From the NCBI GenBank assembly GCA_002070055.1, contig MWCM01000010.1, forward strand, positions 1 to 50,364: a DNA stretch of 50,364 nt, in the 5' to 3' direction. The position numbers and the translations under genes are program-made. Each line of letters starts with the position of its first letter. Within the stretch, counting starts at the first letter, position 1. The DNA comes from a bacterium ADurb.Bin212. GTDB lineage: Bacteria > Patescibacteriota > UBA1384 > XYA2-FULL-43-10. Shown here in pieces: positions 8,001 to 15,832 of the stretch. Under the pieces are notes generated by a model. It was not told the DNA's origin and did no database searches. It saw nothing but the letters and a program-made list of their open reading frames with translations.

Positions 8001-9035
8001 CAAATTGTAACTATTAACAACATCGATAAAACCGGTCCAACTATTATTATTGGCCCATATAACACAGCTCCTACCAATCAAGATGTTACCGTTACCGCTT
8101 CAGTTAGCGATGGCACCTTAAACGCAGACTCTCACATCTTTTCAGAAAACGGCAGCTTTGAGTTTGTGGCTACCGATGATTTGGGCAACATATCTAAATT
8201 TATCGTTACAGTTAATAACATCGATAAGGCTTCACCCAAAGGAGCAGTTAGTTCGCTTGCCTCAGGACAAACTTTGCGCTCCACTGTATCACTAATTGCC
8301 TCTGGCGTAGATGATGGTAGCGGTATAGAAAAAATAGAGTTTTATCACGCCAGCACCGAAACTCTTATTGGCACCGCAACATCATCACCTTATAGCATAA
8401 ACTGGGATACAACCAAACTAGAAGACGGTGCTCATAAAGTTTGGACTATTTCTTATGATAAAGCCGGAAACTCCACGGTTTCAGAGAAAATTGATATTGA
8501 AATAGATAATACCGCACCGGTAATTACTATTACGCCGTATTCATTAGAGCCCACAAGTGGGAGCGTGACTGTTTATGCTTCTGTAGATGATGGCACACTT
8601 AACTCCGTTTCCCACATTTTCACCGAAAATGGCAGTTACATCTTTATGGCTAGCGATAGCGTGGGCAACATTTCTACAAAAACTGTTACAATTGCCCATA
8701 TTATTGCCCCACAAAACAATGTTCAGAACACTTCTACTGTTGTAACTCCAATAAGTAATTTAACTCAAGATACCTCTTTAAATGATCAAATAAATGACGC
8801 AAACAGCATTGTTTCTTCGGCACAGGCATCGGATGATACATTACAGACCCCAGATCAAGAGCAGCAAGAGACCCTGTCTAACGATAATCAAAAAACTGAG
8901 TCAAGCGACCCCGAGGTAAAGGGTGAAAAATCCGAGAATAAAACAACAAACAACAATTACCTCTGGTGGATTGCTCTTGGTGTGGCAGTCATTGCTATGG
9001 CTTATTTCCTTCTTAGGGGTAAGCGCGCCAACTAA
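5094..9035 (+). CDS. Giant surface protein with Ig-like repeats and C-terminal membrane anchor
   Basis: 1313 residues. It has an N-terminal signal peptide (about 1-30), a beta-rich region that looks propeller-like (about 55-360, with repeated DSGAPHIAYINSG-type strands), then about ten ~66-residue Ig-like repeats with the pattern APTNQDVTVTASTNEG ... GSFEFVATDEAGN. Two different Ig modules of a 'SGIEKVEF' type are set among them. A Ser/Gln/Asn-rich linker and one membrane helix (about 1288-1307) ending in RGKRAN close the protein. It is most likely a cell-surface stalk or adhesin anchored in the membrane. AGGGGC precedes the ATG. The long size is typical of CPR surface proteins that may mediate host contact. 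Confidence 0.85.
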   Translation: MRKYLFKFLVYTLTISVSCSLYGYNYAQASVSTISLENNYELSEGSNIDAAASADGDTYVVYERSGSIYLTKNRDDEALIGAGSSPSIALDNSGAPHIAYINSGSVIYEIFDDDWDNEINVGIGSNASYVDIDTDSNGKAHIFMRTFYYAGDDYSNTDLIYISNVNGSFEYILGWNGYRDYSSSGSWGAAYYNTHPISISIDDSDNYHLLFWHTSIWRWPNGNDVGYDLQYHTNIDGASVNLGGNHTLYKNSLAIDALGRANVVYNGIKHGLISGGVWAETDMGSASRPSIASNSTAIATAYVGNGVNYFEAYSDGANQSIAVDALGDNPALALNDENRFVYYTKSGKIYLATDKTINNLPTITGVEDGGIYNSDKTISWDFGTGELNGLPVTSPCVVSNEGKYSLSVTEESKVASVAFEIDKTVPVITIDPHNTSPTNQDITVTASTNEGTLNTNTHTFTDNGSFEFMATDAAGNQSSEIVTINNIDKVAPTIKIDFYSTDPTNQDIIVTATTNEGTLNVDSYTFSQNGSFDFIATDEAGNTSTYTVTISNIDKEAPTITIDPFSTAWTNQDVTVTASTNEGMLNATSHTFSENGSFNFVSTDSAGNQTTTTVSVSNIDKIKPTGATVTLPSSGSYVRQTIKIEANAIDNQSGIEKVEFISSLSGKIAEDNTLPYETNWETTLAPEGEHNIWIRAYDIAGNISDSAPLTINVDNTAPVITIDAYNTNLTNQDITVVATTNEGTLNVDSHTFSQNGNFDFVATDLAGNQTTKTVIISNIDKTAPVITINPYSTAPTNQDVTVTASTNEGMLNATSYTFTENGSFEFVATDEAGNITTKTVTVPNIDKNVPVITIQPFPIAPTNQNINVVATTNEGMLNATSYTFTENGSFEFVATDEAGNISSKTVTVSNIDKIAPIITVDPFSTAPTNQDVTVTATTNEGAINAISYTFIENGSFEFVATDEAGNQSSQIVTINNIDKTGPTIIIGPYNTAPTNQDVTVTASVSDGTLNADSHIFSENGSFEFVATDDLGNISKFIVTVNNIDKASPKGAVSSLASGQTLRSTVSLIASGVDDGSGIEKIEFYHASTETLIGTATSSPYSINWDTTKLEDGAHKVWTISYDKAGNSTVSEKIDIEIDNTAPVITITPYSLEPTSGSVTVYASVDDGTLNSVSHIFTENGSYIFMASDSVGNISTKTVTIAHIIAPQNNVQNTSTVVTPISNLTQDTSLNDQINDANSIVSSAQASDDTLQTPDQEQQETLSNDNQKTESSDPEVKGEKSENKTTNNNYLWWIALGVAVIAMAYFLLRGKRAN
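6360..8705 (+). repeat. Tandem Ig-repeat coding region, about 198-base period
   Basis: Coding repeats inside the giant surface gene. Neighbouring units keep long exact DNA identity: bases 7509-7585 and 7707-7783 are identical over 77 bases, 198 bases apart, and part of the same stretch recurs near 7950-7982. This points to recent duplication or gene conversion between units. Confidence 0.85.
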
Positions 9036-9049
9036 CAGGTTTATCGATA

Positions 9050-9625
9050 ATGGATTTAAATACCTCTGTAATCAAAAAGGCCAAGGCCTATCAAAAGCAG
9101 ATCATTAAAAACTATGGCCATGATCCATACAACTTGTTGTCTCACTTCGATGAAATGGAGTTATGGGCAGACAAACTCTTAAAAATGTTCCCTGAAGCCA
9201 AAAGGGATGTCGTTTTGCTAAGTGTTTGGTTGCATGATAGCGGCCACTACTTGGGCAATCCAGAGGAGGATCATGCAGTAAAATCAGAAAGTATCGCCAA
9301 CGATTTTCTAAAAGAATTAATAGATAAAAATACGCGCAAAAGAGTTTGTGCTGCAATCCGTTGTCATAGATGTAAAGATGTTCAGCCGGTATCAATAGAG
9401 GAGAAGATTGTCGCCTGCATTGATTCGGTTAGTCATATGACCGGGCCGATGTATTTGGATATAGCAAAAGAGGGCAGAATAGAATACTGTATGGGTAAGA
9501 TTGATAGAGATTATCGGGATGCTGGTCTAATACCAGAGATTCAAAAACAGATCGAACCAATTTATCACTCCTGGAAAACATTAATTAGCGAATATAGTAA
9601 GCTTAACTTGGTCACAAAGAAATAA
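9050..9625 (+). CDS. HD-domain phosphohydrolase
   Basis: 191 residues. The HD metal-site pattern is present: H32 (LLSHFDEME), H62-D63 (WLHDSGH) and D125 (ACIDSVSH). The layout resembles the small, stand-alone HD hydrolases (YedJ/YpgQ-like group). HD enzymes remove phosphate from nucleotides or related esters; the substrate is not evident. It starts 15 bases after the giant surface gene, with no good Shine-Dalgarno site, and may be read through from it. It is the first of three HD proteins within 3.5 kb. Confidence 0.82.
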   Translation: MDLNTSVIKKAKAYQKQIIKNYGHDPYNLLSHFDEMELWADKLLKMFPEAKRDVVLLSVWLHDSGHYLGNPEEDHAVKSESIANDFLKELIDKNTRKRVCAAIRCHRCKDVQPVSIEEKIVACIDSVSHMTGPMYLDIAKEGRIEYCMGKIDRDYRDAGLIPEIQKQIEPIYHSWKTLISEYSKLNLVTKK

Positions 9626-9678
9626 CTTGTCGATAATAAGTCGATATCATTTTTTAATGAATCTAAGAAAGGAAAGTT

Positions 9679-9876
9679 GTGGATCAGTTGTTGCAACAAA
9701 ACTATTTAGTAATTTTGTTGGTGTTGTGGCAAATTCCGTGGAAGGGATGGGCGCTCTGGAAAGCATCTCGTAATAATGATAAGTCTTGGTTTATTGTTCT
9801 CTTAATTCTACAAACATTGGCTATTTTAGATATTCTCTACATCTATGTTTTTAGCAAGAAAAAAAGCAACAGTTAA
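9679..9876 (+). CDS. DUF5652-type small membrane protein
   Basis: 65 residues starting at GTG 9679 behind AAAGGAAAG. Two membrane helices (about 8-22 and 37-58) flank the motif WQIPWKGWALWKASR, and the end is LDILYIYVFSKKK. This is the pattern of DUF5652, a family found widely in CPR bacteria with no known function. Confidence 0.8.
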   Translation: MDQLLQQNYLVILLVLWQIPWKGWALWKASRNNDKSWFIVLLILQTLAILDILYIYVFSKKKSNS

Positions 9877-9931
9877 AGTGACTTCTCGGACAAGAGTTTT
9901 TATTCATTGATTTTCTAAGCCTAATTCATAA

Positions 9932-9996
9932 TTTCCCGCGTTCTGCGGGACCCTCGCCTCGATTCGGCGAAGCGGGCCGCCAGAGGAGGTGGCTTT
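9932..9996. repeat. Intergenic GC-rich repeat, family A, copy 2
   Basis: Nearly identical to 1287-1350: the shared core includes GCGGGACCCTCGCCTCGATT followed by CGGCGAAGCGGGCCGCC. The loop and final arm differ at a few bases (CAGAGGAGG against CAAAGGCGG), so the third hairpin is weaker here. It lies in a 214-base spacer before the second HD gene. Confidence 0.7.
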
Positions 9997-10090
9997 ATTC
10001 CTAACAACATATAGAATATACCGAAGACAATAACTCTCGATTTCCCACTCTTAAAGTGGTATATTAAGGTTAAATTAAGGACTAAAAAAT

Positions 10091-10714
10091 ATGTCAAAAC
10101 CAGATGAGAATAAGAAAATAATGTATCTAATTCAGCAAGTGGGAACGCTGATGCTGATGCAGCGCAACCATGTGCGCAACCTGGGCAATATCACCTTCGA
10201 TACCATCGCCTCGCACTGCTTCCACGTGGCGGTCATCGCCTATTGCATTACCCGCATGGAGGGTTTTTCTCACGCCGATGGCATGAGGGCGCTCTCAGTT
10301 GGTTTGCTCCACGACCTAGCCGAAGCTCGCACCGGCGACAACGACTTTGTCTCCAAAAATTACACAACAATGGATGAAACACGAGCAGTGGAAGATCAAT
10401 TCAGTGGTTTTGATTTTGCTGAAGACCTCAAAAAGGAGATCGAGGAGTATGAGAAGCGCGAAACGAAGCTTTCTAAATGCATTAAAGACGCCGACCACAT
10501 TGCCCAAATGTATATGGAATGGACCCTCTCCTGGCAGGGCAATAAGCTCGCCGAGAAGTGGTTTAAGGGAGACATGATCCACCGTGTTCCGGCCCTACAC
10601 ACCAAATCAGCCAAAAAACTTGTAGATCTCATCAAAAACTCCGACCCACAGGAGTGGTGGTGGAATCAGTTTGTTGATAAGGGCGGGCCGAATCTAAAAC
10701 ATTTGAATGGTTAA
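10091..10714 (+). CDS. HD-domain phosphohydrolase, YfbR/HDDC2-like 5'-nucleotidase
   Basis: 207 residues. HD motifs: H42 (ASHCFHVA), H74-D75 (LLHDLAEAR) and D135 (KDADHIAQ). The segment SVGLLHDLAEARTGD is typical of YfbR/HDDC2 enzymes, which release phosphate from deoxynucleoside 5'-monophosphates. AAGGAC lies before the ATG. The 5' part is GC-rich for this window (57% in 10141-10200, against 40% in 10381-10440), with C-ending codons, so the gene may be a fairly recent arrival. Confidence 0.85.
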   Translation: MSKPDENKKIMYLIQQVGTLMLMQRNHVRNLGNITFDTIASHCFHVAVIAYCITRMEGFSHADGMRALSVGLLHDLAEARTGDNDFVSKNYTTMDETRAVEDQFSGFDFAEDLKKEIEEYEKRETKLSKCIKDADHIAQMYMEWTLSWQGNKLAEKWFKGDMIHRVPALHTKSAKKLVDLIKNSDPQEWWWNQFVDKGGPNLKHLNG

Positions 10715-10716
10715 TC

Positions 10717-10822
10717 AACGCCCCACCCCCTGCAGTGCCCTGCGTAATTTTACATGTAGTAGGGGGCCATTAATGCTCTATACAACTATGCCTTTTAGTG
10801 TGCTATAGCACACTAAATGGCA
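10717..10822. repeat. Intergenic repeat, family B, copy 1, with large palindrome
   Basis: It opens with CAACGCCCCACCCCCTG, then GGGCCATTAAT, and ends with a 34-base near-perfect inverted repeat at 10789-10822 centred on GTGCTATAGCAC. A copy lies at 14382-14460. As RNA the palindrome would form a very stable hairpin, so it might end transcription of the HD gene, but no T-tract follows it on either strand. Confidence 0.75.
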
Positions 10823-10905
10823 TATATATAGAATAATTGAAATGTGTTGAAAATCTCTGCACAAATAAATACAAAGCGTTTCGTATTGTGTTATTATTAG
10901 ATCAA

Positions 10906-11838
10906 ATGGAAGATTTGAACTTTATCGAATCGGTTACAGAGAGGGATATTGATCTGCTAATTTTGGAAGAACTAACAGTTTCTTTAGACTTCTTTAAGTG
11001 GTTTGTTCGTAAGATTTGCAATAAAGATGTTGAGAGAGTTATTGGTGTCTGGCACTCAATAACAGACAAAAGGTTTGGTGAATCTGATCTGGCATCGATA
11101 TTTGTGACTAAAGACGGAAAAAAGTTTGGCTTGCTAATTGAAAATAAAATAGATGCTTTGCCGCAGCCAGATCAATGCAACAGGTATAATGAGCGTGGGA
11201 AACTAGGAGTTGAGAATAAAACTTGGCAGGAATATCTGGTTTGTTTAATTGCGCCAAAGATGTATATTGCCAAAGATAGGGAGGCAGGACTTTATCAAAA
11301 CAAAATATCTTATGAGGAAATAGAGGAATATTTGTGCTCTGAGGGAAGTGAGCGAAGTATATTTAAAGCCAAGTTGATAAAAAATGCCATTGAGCAAAAC
11401 AGGAGAGGCTATACTATCGAGCCGAATGAGAGAGTGACTGATTTCTGGAAAAAGTATCACGCATACGCCAGTGAAAATTATCCAGAGCTTGAAATGCCTT
11501 TTCCTGGGCCAAAACCATCTGAATCGGATTGGCCTGATTTTCGCCCGCGAGCATTGAACAAAAAAGCAAATTTGGTTCATAAACTATTCAAAGGCGTCGT
11601 GGATCTGCAGATACCGGGCATGGGCGACAAAATTCAAGAATTATCAAAAGTTGTAGAGGAAAAGATTGAAGATGATATTGAGATTGTAAAGACCGGGAAG
11701 AGCGCATCGCTACGAATTGGCGTGCCAGCAATTGATAGATTTGATTCCTTTGAAGAGCAATTTGACAAGGTTAAAATCGGGTTTGCTGCGCTATCTAGGC
11801 TCATGAAAATTGCTGTAGAAATTAAGAATATATTGTAG
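10906..11838 (+). CDS. PD-(D/E)XK nuclease superfamily protein
   Basis: 310 residues from ATG 10906; the frame is open to a TTG at 10837, but the family-like part starts at MEDLNFIESVTERDIDLLIL. The nuclease core is visible: GESD (E59, D61), then LLIENKIDA (E79, K81) and PDQCNRY, the E-D-ExK pattern of PDDEXK_4-type proteins. The C-terminal half is predicted helical with an unknown role. This family includes restriction-like and defence-associated nucleases, but no methyltransferase is nearby, so a restriction role is not supported. It sits directly after the family B palindrome and between two HD phosphohydrolase genes. Confidence 0.75.
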   Translation: MEDLNFIESVTERDIDLLILEELTVSLDFFKWFVRKICNKDVERVIGVWHSITDKRFGESDLASIFVTKDGKKFGLLIENKIDALPQPDQCNRYNERGKLGVENKTWQEYLVCLIAPKMYIAKDREAGLYQNKISYEEIEEYLCSEGSERSIFKAKLIKNAIEQNRRGYTIEPNERVTDFWKKYHAYASENYPELEMPFPGPKPSESDWPDFRPRALNKKANLVHKLFKGVVDLQIPGMGDKIQELSKVVEEKIEDDIEIVKTGKSASLRIGVPAIDRFDSFEEQFDKVKIGFAALSRLMKIAVEIKNIL

Positions 11839-11901
11839 CCGGCATATGATATGATATATACGGTATCGATTAGCAAAAAGTTAACTAGAACGGAGCCCAA
11901 A

Positions 11902-12525
11902 ATGAATCAGAAAATTTCACAAATTTTAGAAATGCTACATATCGCCGAGAAGCTTAAAATGGAGCTAAGGCACAGCTGGCTCTCGAATGGTCGGCAGGAA
12001 AGCTCGGCCGAACATAGTTGGCGGGTTTGCCTGATGTTGCTTCTTCTTGCCCCAGAGACGGGTTTAAAAATTGATGTGCTAAAAGCCCTCAAAATGGCTG
12101 CTATCCATGATTTGGTGGAAGCGGACGGCTATGATATTCCAGCTTACGAGAAACATCGCAAAGAGGAGAAAAAACGTGTAGAACTGGCGGCGGCTAAGAA
12201 GTATAAAAAACTTTTAAATAGCCCTGCTGGTGATGAAATCTATGAACTTTGGCAGGAATATGAAAAACGCGAAAGTGTTGAGGCCAAATTGGTAAAAGCT
12301 CTCGACTCTTTGGAGGTGCGTATACAGCACAATGAGTCGAGTTTGGATTATTGGATTGATATTGAATATCCTCGAAGTTTATACGCAGCTGATGATGAAA
12401 CGAAAATTGATGAATTCCTTAAAGAGTTTAACGAACAAATAAAACAAGAGTCTCGAGATAAAATGATTGCTGAGGGTGTGGATTTATCAGCGATAGAAAA
12501 GCAAGCCGATGAGTTGAGAGGGTAG
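11902..12525 (+). CDS. HD-domain phosphohydrolase, YfbR-like
   Basis: 207 residues from ATG 11902, which has a CGGAG ribosome site 6 bases upstream; the frame extends to 11851 but the extra 17 codons contain this site. HD pattern: H38 (ESSAEHSWRV), H69-D70 (AAIHDLVEAD) and a late Asp in VKALDSLE. This is the HD_3/YfbR layout, expected to dephosphorylate (deoxy)nucleoside monophosphates. It is related in fold to 10091-10714 but distant in sequence. Confidence 0.85.
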   Translation: MNQKISQILEMLHIAEKLKMELRHSWLSNGRQESSAEHSWRVCLMLLLLAPETGLKIDVLKALKMAAIHDLVEADGYDIPAYEKHRKEEKKRVELAAAKKYKKLLNSPAGDEIYELWQEYEKRESVEAKLVKALDSLEVRIQHNESSLDYWIDIEYPRSLYAADDETKIDEFLKEFNEQIKQESRDKMIAEGVDLSAIEKQADELRG

Positions 12526-12527
12526 CC

Positions 12528-12562
12528 AAATGCCACCTTACAGGTGGTAGCGAAGTGGCATT
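12528..12562. terminator. Inverted repeat between convergent genes, possible terminator
   Basis: The outer arms AATGCCA and TGGCATT enclose an inner CCACCT/AGGTGG hairpin. It lies exactly between two convergent genes and could stop transcription from both sides, but no T-run follows, so an intrinsic terminator is not certain. Confidence 0.4.
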
Positions 12563-12584
12563 AGTAAGCATAGAATAGAACTTA

Positions 12585-14249
12585 TTATTGCAATATTGAT
12601 GCCAAGTACTCTTGCGAGAAGGTGAAGCTATCGCCGATCTCAACGTGGCGATAATTATTCTGAAGATCTTTAGTAATGGCTATCTCGGCTTTCAATCTGG
12701 CTGTGGCATCGTTTGCACCGCCAAAATCATTGCGATAGGCCGCGATGGCTTTGCGAGCTATTAAGCTTAAACCATCCCCGCTTTGGGCGTTGATAATGTA
12801 TTCCTTATATTTTGACGTGTTTGTGCTAGAAGCATTGGATGAGGACTGAGCATAAGTAGGAGATTCCTCGATAATGCAGTAATTAGTTCTCCTATTGTAT
12901 TCGGCGAGAACTTCGTTGCTGACTTTGCTTTCGGTGCTCAGAACTCCCATAAAGATCATCAATGAGAAAATTAGTATGCCGAATGTTGAAGCAACAAAAC
13001 GTTGAAAAATATTGGCACAGGTATGAGGATCCGCAAGGTGCTTGTGGCTAAGCCCAAGAAAGCGGCGGTAAAGCCAAACAAAAAAGCCAATTATTCGAGT
13101 GATCAAATTGAAAATACCATAGAGAGGAGCGAGTAAAACGACTAAAATGTTCTCCTGGCGCTTCATCTTTAGGTAAGGAATGATTTCCAAGAGAGAATAA
13201 AAGAGCCAAAATGGGATAAGAAGCAGGAAAGAGGAAAAAAGCAGAGGAAGTGAGATAAGACGCAAAATGTCTGTGGCAATCATAAATAATGAGTAAAACG
13301 CTTCGAAACGCAGTTTTGATGGCGTTCTTCGAGCAAAAGCCAAACAAATAAAATGATTGATATTGTTCCATAGACCAGGCCACCAGCCATACACTCTTTG
13401 CTGGTAGAGTTCTAAAATATTTTTCGGAGCATGAGTATAAACAATTTGATCAACTAATACTACACCGCGTGGTTTTTGGCCTAAATGAATCAAAAGAGTG
13501 CGTTGTAAATCTTCACCACTAAAATGGCCGGAGTGTTTTTCAATTTGTTTTACTAGCACGTCACGGCGGAAAAGACCGCAAGCTCCGGAAATGCAGGAGA
13601 CTGAAGCGGTTGCAGAATGAAATTTTTTACCGATAGAGGCGCTTTTACGATATTCGTGACGTTGAAACTGATGAAAAAGCGATTGACCAAAAGGTAAAAC
13701 ATTAAAAGCAACAGCATCGTATGAACGCAGCAAATTGGTTGGAATGATGGCTCCGTTTATCTCCGTATCATCGTCTAGAAGCAGAATATATGGCTGTTTG
13801 ACGCGCATCAAAGCATAATTTATTGCGGATACCTTACCGAGATTTTGTTCCAAAGAGATCACTTCAACGCCAAGTTTTTGAGCGATCTTTTTGGTAGCAT
13901 CGCTAGAGCCGTCATTTACCACAATAATTTTTGAATTGGGTAAAGCTTTCTTGGTCGATTTAATAGTATTAGCAATCGTGTTTTCGGCATTGTGAGCGGC
14001 GATTAAAACAGCTAGCTTAGTTTCGTCTGTCTGAAGGCGAAAATCTTGAGTCTTGCTGTACAGAGATTCGATAGCAAGTATAAGGCCGTCAATAAGGAAA
14101 GAAACCAGTATAAAAATTCCGAGCCAATTTAAAAAGCTACCATATGGTTTAATAATGAAGCAGGAGATGATAATAACATAAGCTAAAATCAAAAAGGCCA
14201 AAAGATTGGCGTAAATTTTATCGATAAATTTTGATTTAGATTTACTCAT
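12585..14249 (-). CDS. Membrane glycosyltransferase family 2 with C-terminal LysM-like tail
   Basis: 554 residues. Two N-terminal membrane helices (about 15-33 and 42-60) precede a GT-A domain with VLIAAHNAEN (81-90), the nucleotide-binding VNDGSSD (111-117), the metal site LLDDDTEI (157-164), the general base region SGEDLQRT and a QQRVYGWW motif that stands for the QxxRW of processive enzymes. Several more helices follow. The last ~75 residues (INAQSGDGLSLIARKAI...) resemble the LysM-like tail that CPR GT2 proteins often carry. Likely a polysaccharide synthase of the cellulose/hyaluronan synthase type. Confidence 0.85.
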   Translation of the reverse strand: MSKSKSKFIDKIYANLLAFLILAYVIIISCFIIKPYGSFLNWLGIFILVSFLIDGLILAIESLYSKTQDFRLQTDETKLAVLIAAHNAENTIANTIKSTKKALPNSKIIVVNDGSSDATKKIAQKLGVEVISLEQNLGKVSAINYALMRVKQPYILLLDDDTEINGAIIPTNLLRSYDAVAFNVLPFGQSLFHQFQRHEYRKSASIGKKFHSATASVSCISGACGLFRRDVLVKQIEKHSGHFSGEDLQRTLLIHLGQKPRGVVLVDQIVYTHAPKNILELYQQRVYGWWPGLWNNINHFICLAFARRTPSKLRFEAFYSLFMIATDILRLISLPLLFSSFLLLIPFWLFYSLLEIIPYLKMKRQENILVVLLAPLYGIFNLITRIIGFFVWLYRRFLGLSHKHLADPHTCANIFQRFVASTFGILIFSLMIFMGVLSTESKVSNEVLAEYNRRTNYCIIEESPTYAQSSSNASSTNTSKYKEYIINAQSGDGLSLIARKAIAAYRNDFGGANDATARLKAEIAITKDLQNNYRHVEIGDSFTFSQEYLASILQ

Positions 14250-14569
14250 ACTTTAACAATAGTTTTCGAGAACAAAGTTCGCGAGAACGATATACGGTAC
14301 CACACAACTAGATCATTGTCAATAACACGAAGATGAAATATCTAGTATGGGACAAAATATCTATAATTCCCAAACAAAAGCCTAACGCCCCACCCTCTGG
14401 GCCATTAATACTCTACGCAACTATGCCATTTAGTGTGCTATAGCACACTAAATGGTAGGTGCGGTTAGCATAATCAGAATTAATGTAAACGTCAGCGTAA
14501 ACACAGGTAAAATACGATTCTTAATAGGACGGGTTACAAAATATATAATAGAAACCTACGAAGTTTATT
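14250..14569. other. Divergent intergenic region upstream of metK
   Basis: 320 bases between the minus-strand glycosyltransferase and the metK promoter. It holds the second family B repeat. No ORF is convincing here. The promoter of the glycosyltransferase must lie at the left side, but no clear box is seen. Confidence 0.5.
14382..14460. repeat. Intergenic repeat, family B, copy 2, with perfect 30-base palindrome
   Basis: It shares TAACGCCCCACCC, GGGCCATTAAT and CAACTATGCC with copy 1 and ends in a perfect inverted repeat at 14426-14455 centred on GTGCTATAGCAC. Copy 1 has about 27 extra bases between the GCCCC and GGCCATTAAT blocks. The arms are more conserved than the spacer, which suggests the palindrome itself is the functional or mobile part. 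Confidence 0.75.
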
Positions 14570-14598
14570 TTGGTTTTTCTTAATAGTTCTGCTATAAT
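14570..14598 (+). promoter_or_regulatory. Promoter of the SAM riboswitch-metK transcript
   Basis: TATAAT at 14593-14598 with TTGGTT at 14570-14575, 17 bases apart. Transcription would start near 14605, just before the riboswitch aptamer. Confidence 0.7.
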
Positions 14599-14611
14599 TT
14601 AGCCACAATCT

Positions 14612-14735
14612 ATTTATCAAGAGTGCAGTTAGGGCACTGGCCCTGTGACCTGCCGGCAACCATTAAGTAAGCGTAAGCGAGCCTAAAAGGTGCCAAAGCC
14701 AGCCCGAAAGGGAACGATAAGCCAATTCTTTGGAT
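14612..14735 (+). promoter_or_regulatory. SAM-I (S-box) riboswitch aptamer
   Basis: The conserved S-box blocks appear in order: TTATCAAGAG (14614-14623), GGGCACTGGCCC, TGCCGGCAACC (near 14651), AAGGTGCCAAAGCC (14687-14700) and CGATAAG (14715-14721), whose GATAA closes the P1 stem with TTATC. Bound S-adenosylmethionine stabilises P1 and lets the downstream terminator form, turning off metK. The position before metK and the adjoining terminator support this reading. The CGAAAG tetraloop-like P4 is also present. Confidence 0.85.
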
Positions 14736-14737
14736 AC

Positions 14738-14764
14738 GTTGCTCTTTGGGGAGCAACTTTTTTA
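14738..14764 (+). terminator. Riboswitch expression-platform terminator
   Basis: GTTGCTC (14738-14744) pairs with GAGCAAC (14751-14757), followed by TTTTTT. It lies between the SAM-I aptamer and metK, so it is the SAM-controlled terminator. Confidence 0.85.
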
Positions 14765-14780
14765 ATATAATGGGAGGATT

Positions 14781-15740
14781 ATGAAAACAGCAGAAAGCGT
14801 AAGTGCCGGGCACCCCGATAAGGTTTGCGATCAAATAAGCGACGCAATACTGGATGAATGTTTAAAGCAAGACCCGGAATCCAGGGTGGCGGTAGAGGCA
14901 CTGGGTGGGCATGGCAAGATTTTTGTATGTGGAGAGATAACAAGCCAAGCCAAGCTTGAGGTGGAGAAAATTGTTGAGCAAACTTATCGCGGTATTGGCT
15001 ATAACGATAAAGTCAGCATAATTTCTAATTTAGTACAGCAGAGCCCCGATATCGCCATGGGGGTAGATAGTGGCGGAGCTGGAGATCAGGGCATTATGGT
15101 GGGGTATGCCTGCAGCGAGAACGAGGCGATGATCCCGCAGGAACTGTATTTGGCGCGCCAAATATTGGCTAATCTACCAGATGGTTTTGGGCCGGATGCC
15201 AAATCGCAGGTAACATTAGATAATAAGGGAAAGATAGAAACGATAGTCATTTCGGCTCAGCATGCAGAAGGACAAGAGATGCAACCGCTGGCAGAATTGG
15301 CAGGGACATTTTCTCCTAAGTGTTACTTTATTAATCCAACGGGAAAATTTACAGTCGGAGGTTTTGCCGGTGATACCGGGCTCACAGGTCGCAAATTAGC
15401 TGTAGATAATTATGGGCCGCAGATTCCTATCGGTGGCGGCTGTTTCTCTGGTAAAGATCCCAGCAAAGTTGATAGAAGTGCCGCCTACATGGCCCGCCGT
15501 ATAGCGGTGGATCTGTTGCGGGCCAAGGGGGCGCGTGAAGTTTTGGTAAAAATCGCCTACTCCATTGGTGTTGCCCAACCGGTAATGGCGAGTGCGGAGA
15601 TTGACGGAAAAAGCCAGAAAATTTGTGGATACGATTTAACGCCACGTGGTATCATTGACTTTTTAGATTTAAAGAGGCCTATATATCGCCAAACAGCAGT
15701 TGCCGGGCATTTTGGCCACGGTTTTGTCTGGGACAAATAG
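14781..15740 (+). CDS. metK: S-adenosylmethionine synthetase (compact form)
   Basis: 319 residues, against about 380-400 in most bacteria. It makes SAM from methionine and ATP. Core motifs remain: ESVSAGHPDK (5-14), GAGDQGIMVGYA, FINPTGKFTVGG, DTGLTGRKL and GGGCFSGKDPSKVDRSAAY, and the end GHFGHGFVWDK. The shortening comes from loop deletions, for example between the catalytic GDQG segment and PDAKSQVTL, not from loss of an end. A GGGAGG site precedes the ATG. Control by the upstream SAM-I riboswitch gives end-product feedback. Confidence 0.95.
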   Translation: MKTAESVSAGHPDKVCDQISDAILDECLKQDPESRVAVEALGGHGKIFVCGEITSQAKLEVEKIVEQTYRGIGYNDKVSIISNLVQQSPDIAMGVDSGGAGDQGIMVGYACSENEAMIPQELYLARQILANLPDGFGPDAKSQVTLDNKGKIETIVISAQHAEGQEMQPLAELAGTFSPKCYFINPTGKFTVGGFAGDTGLTGRKLAVDNYGPQIPIGGGCFSGKDPSKVDRSAAYMARRIAVDLLRAKGAREVLVKIAYSIGVAQPVMASAEIDGKSQKICGYDLTPRGIIDFLDLKRPIYRQTAVAGHFGHGFVWDK

Positions 15741-15832
15741 CGGTAAAATGATGCTACTGGTTTATATATATAAAATCTAAATTAAAATAGAAAGATGGTG
15801 TAAAATGTAGGCATCTAGGATGAAAGGTTAAA

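Noticed and set aside
6360-8705. CRISPR-like or non-coding tandem repeats
   Set aside because: The repeats are in frame, encode Ig-like modules and vary mainly at tolerant positions.
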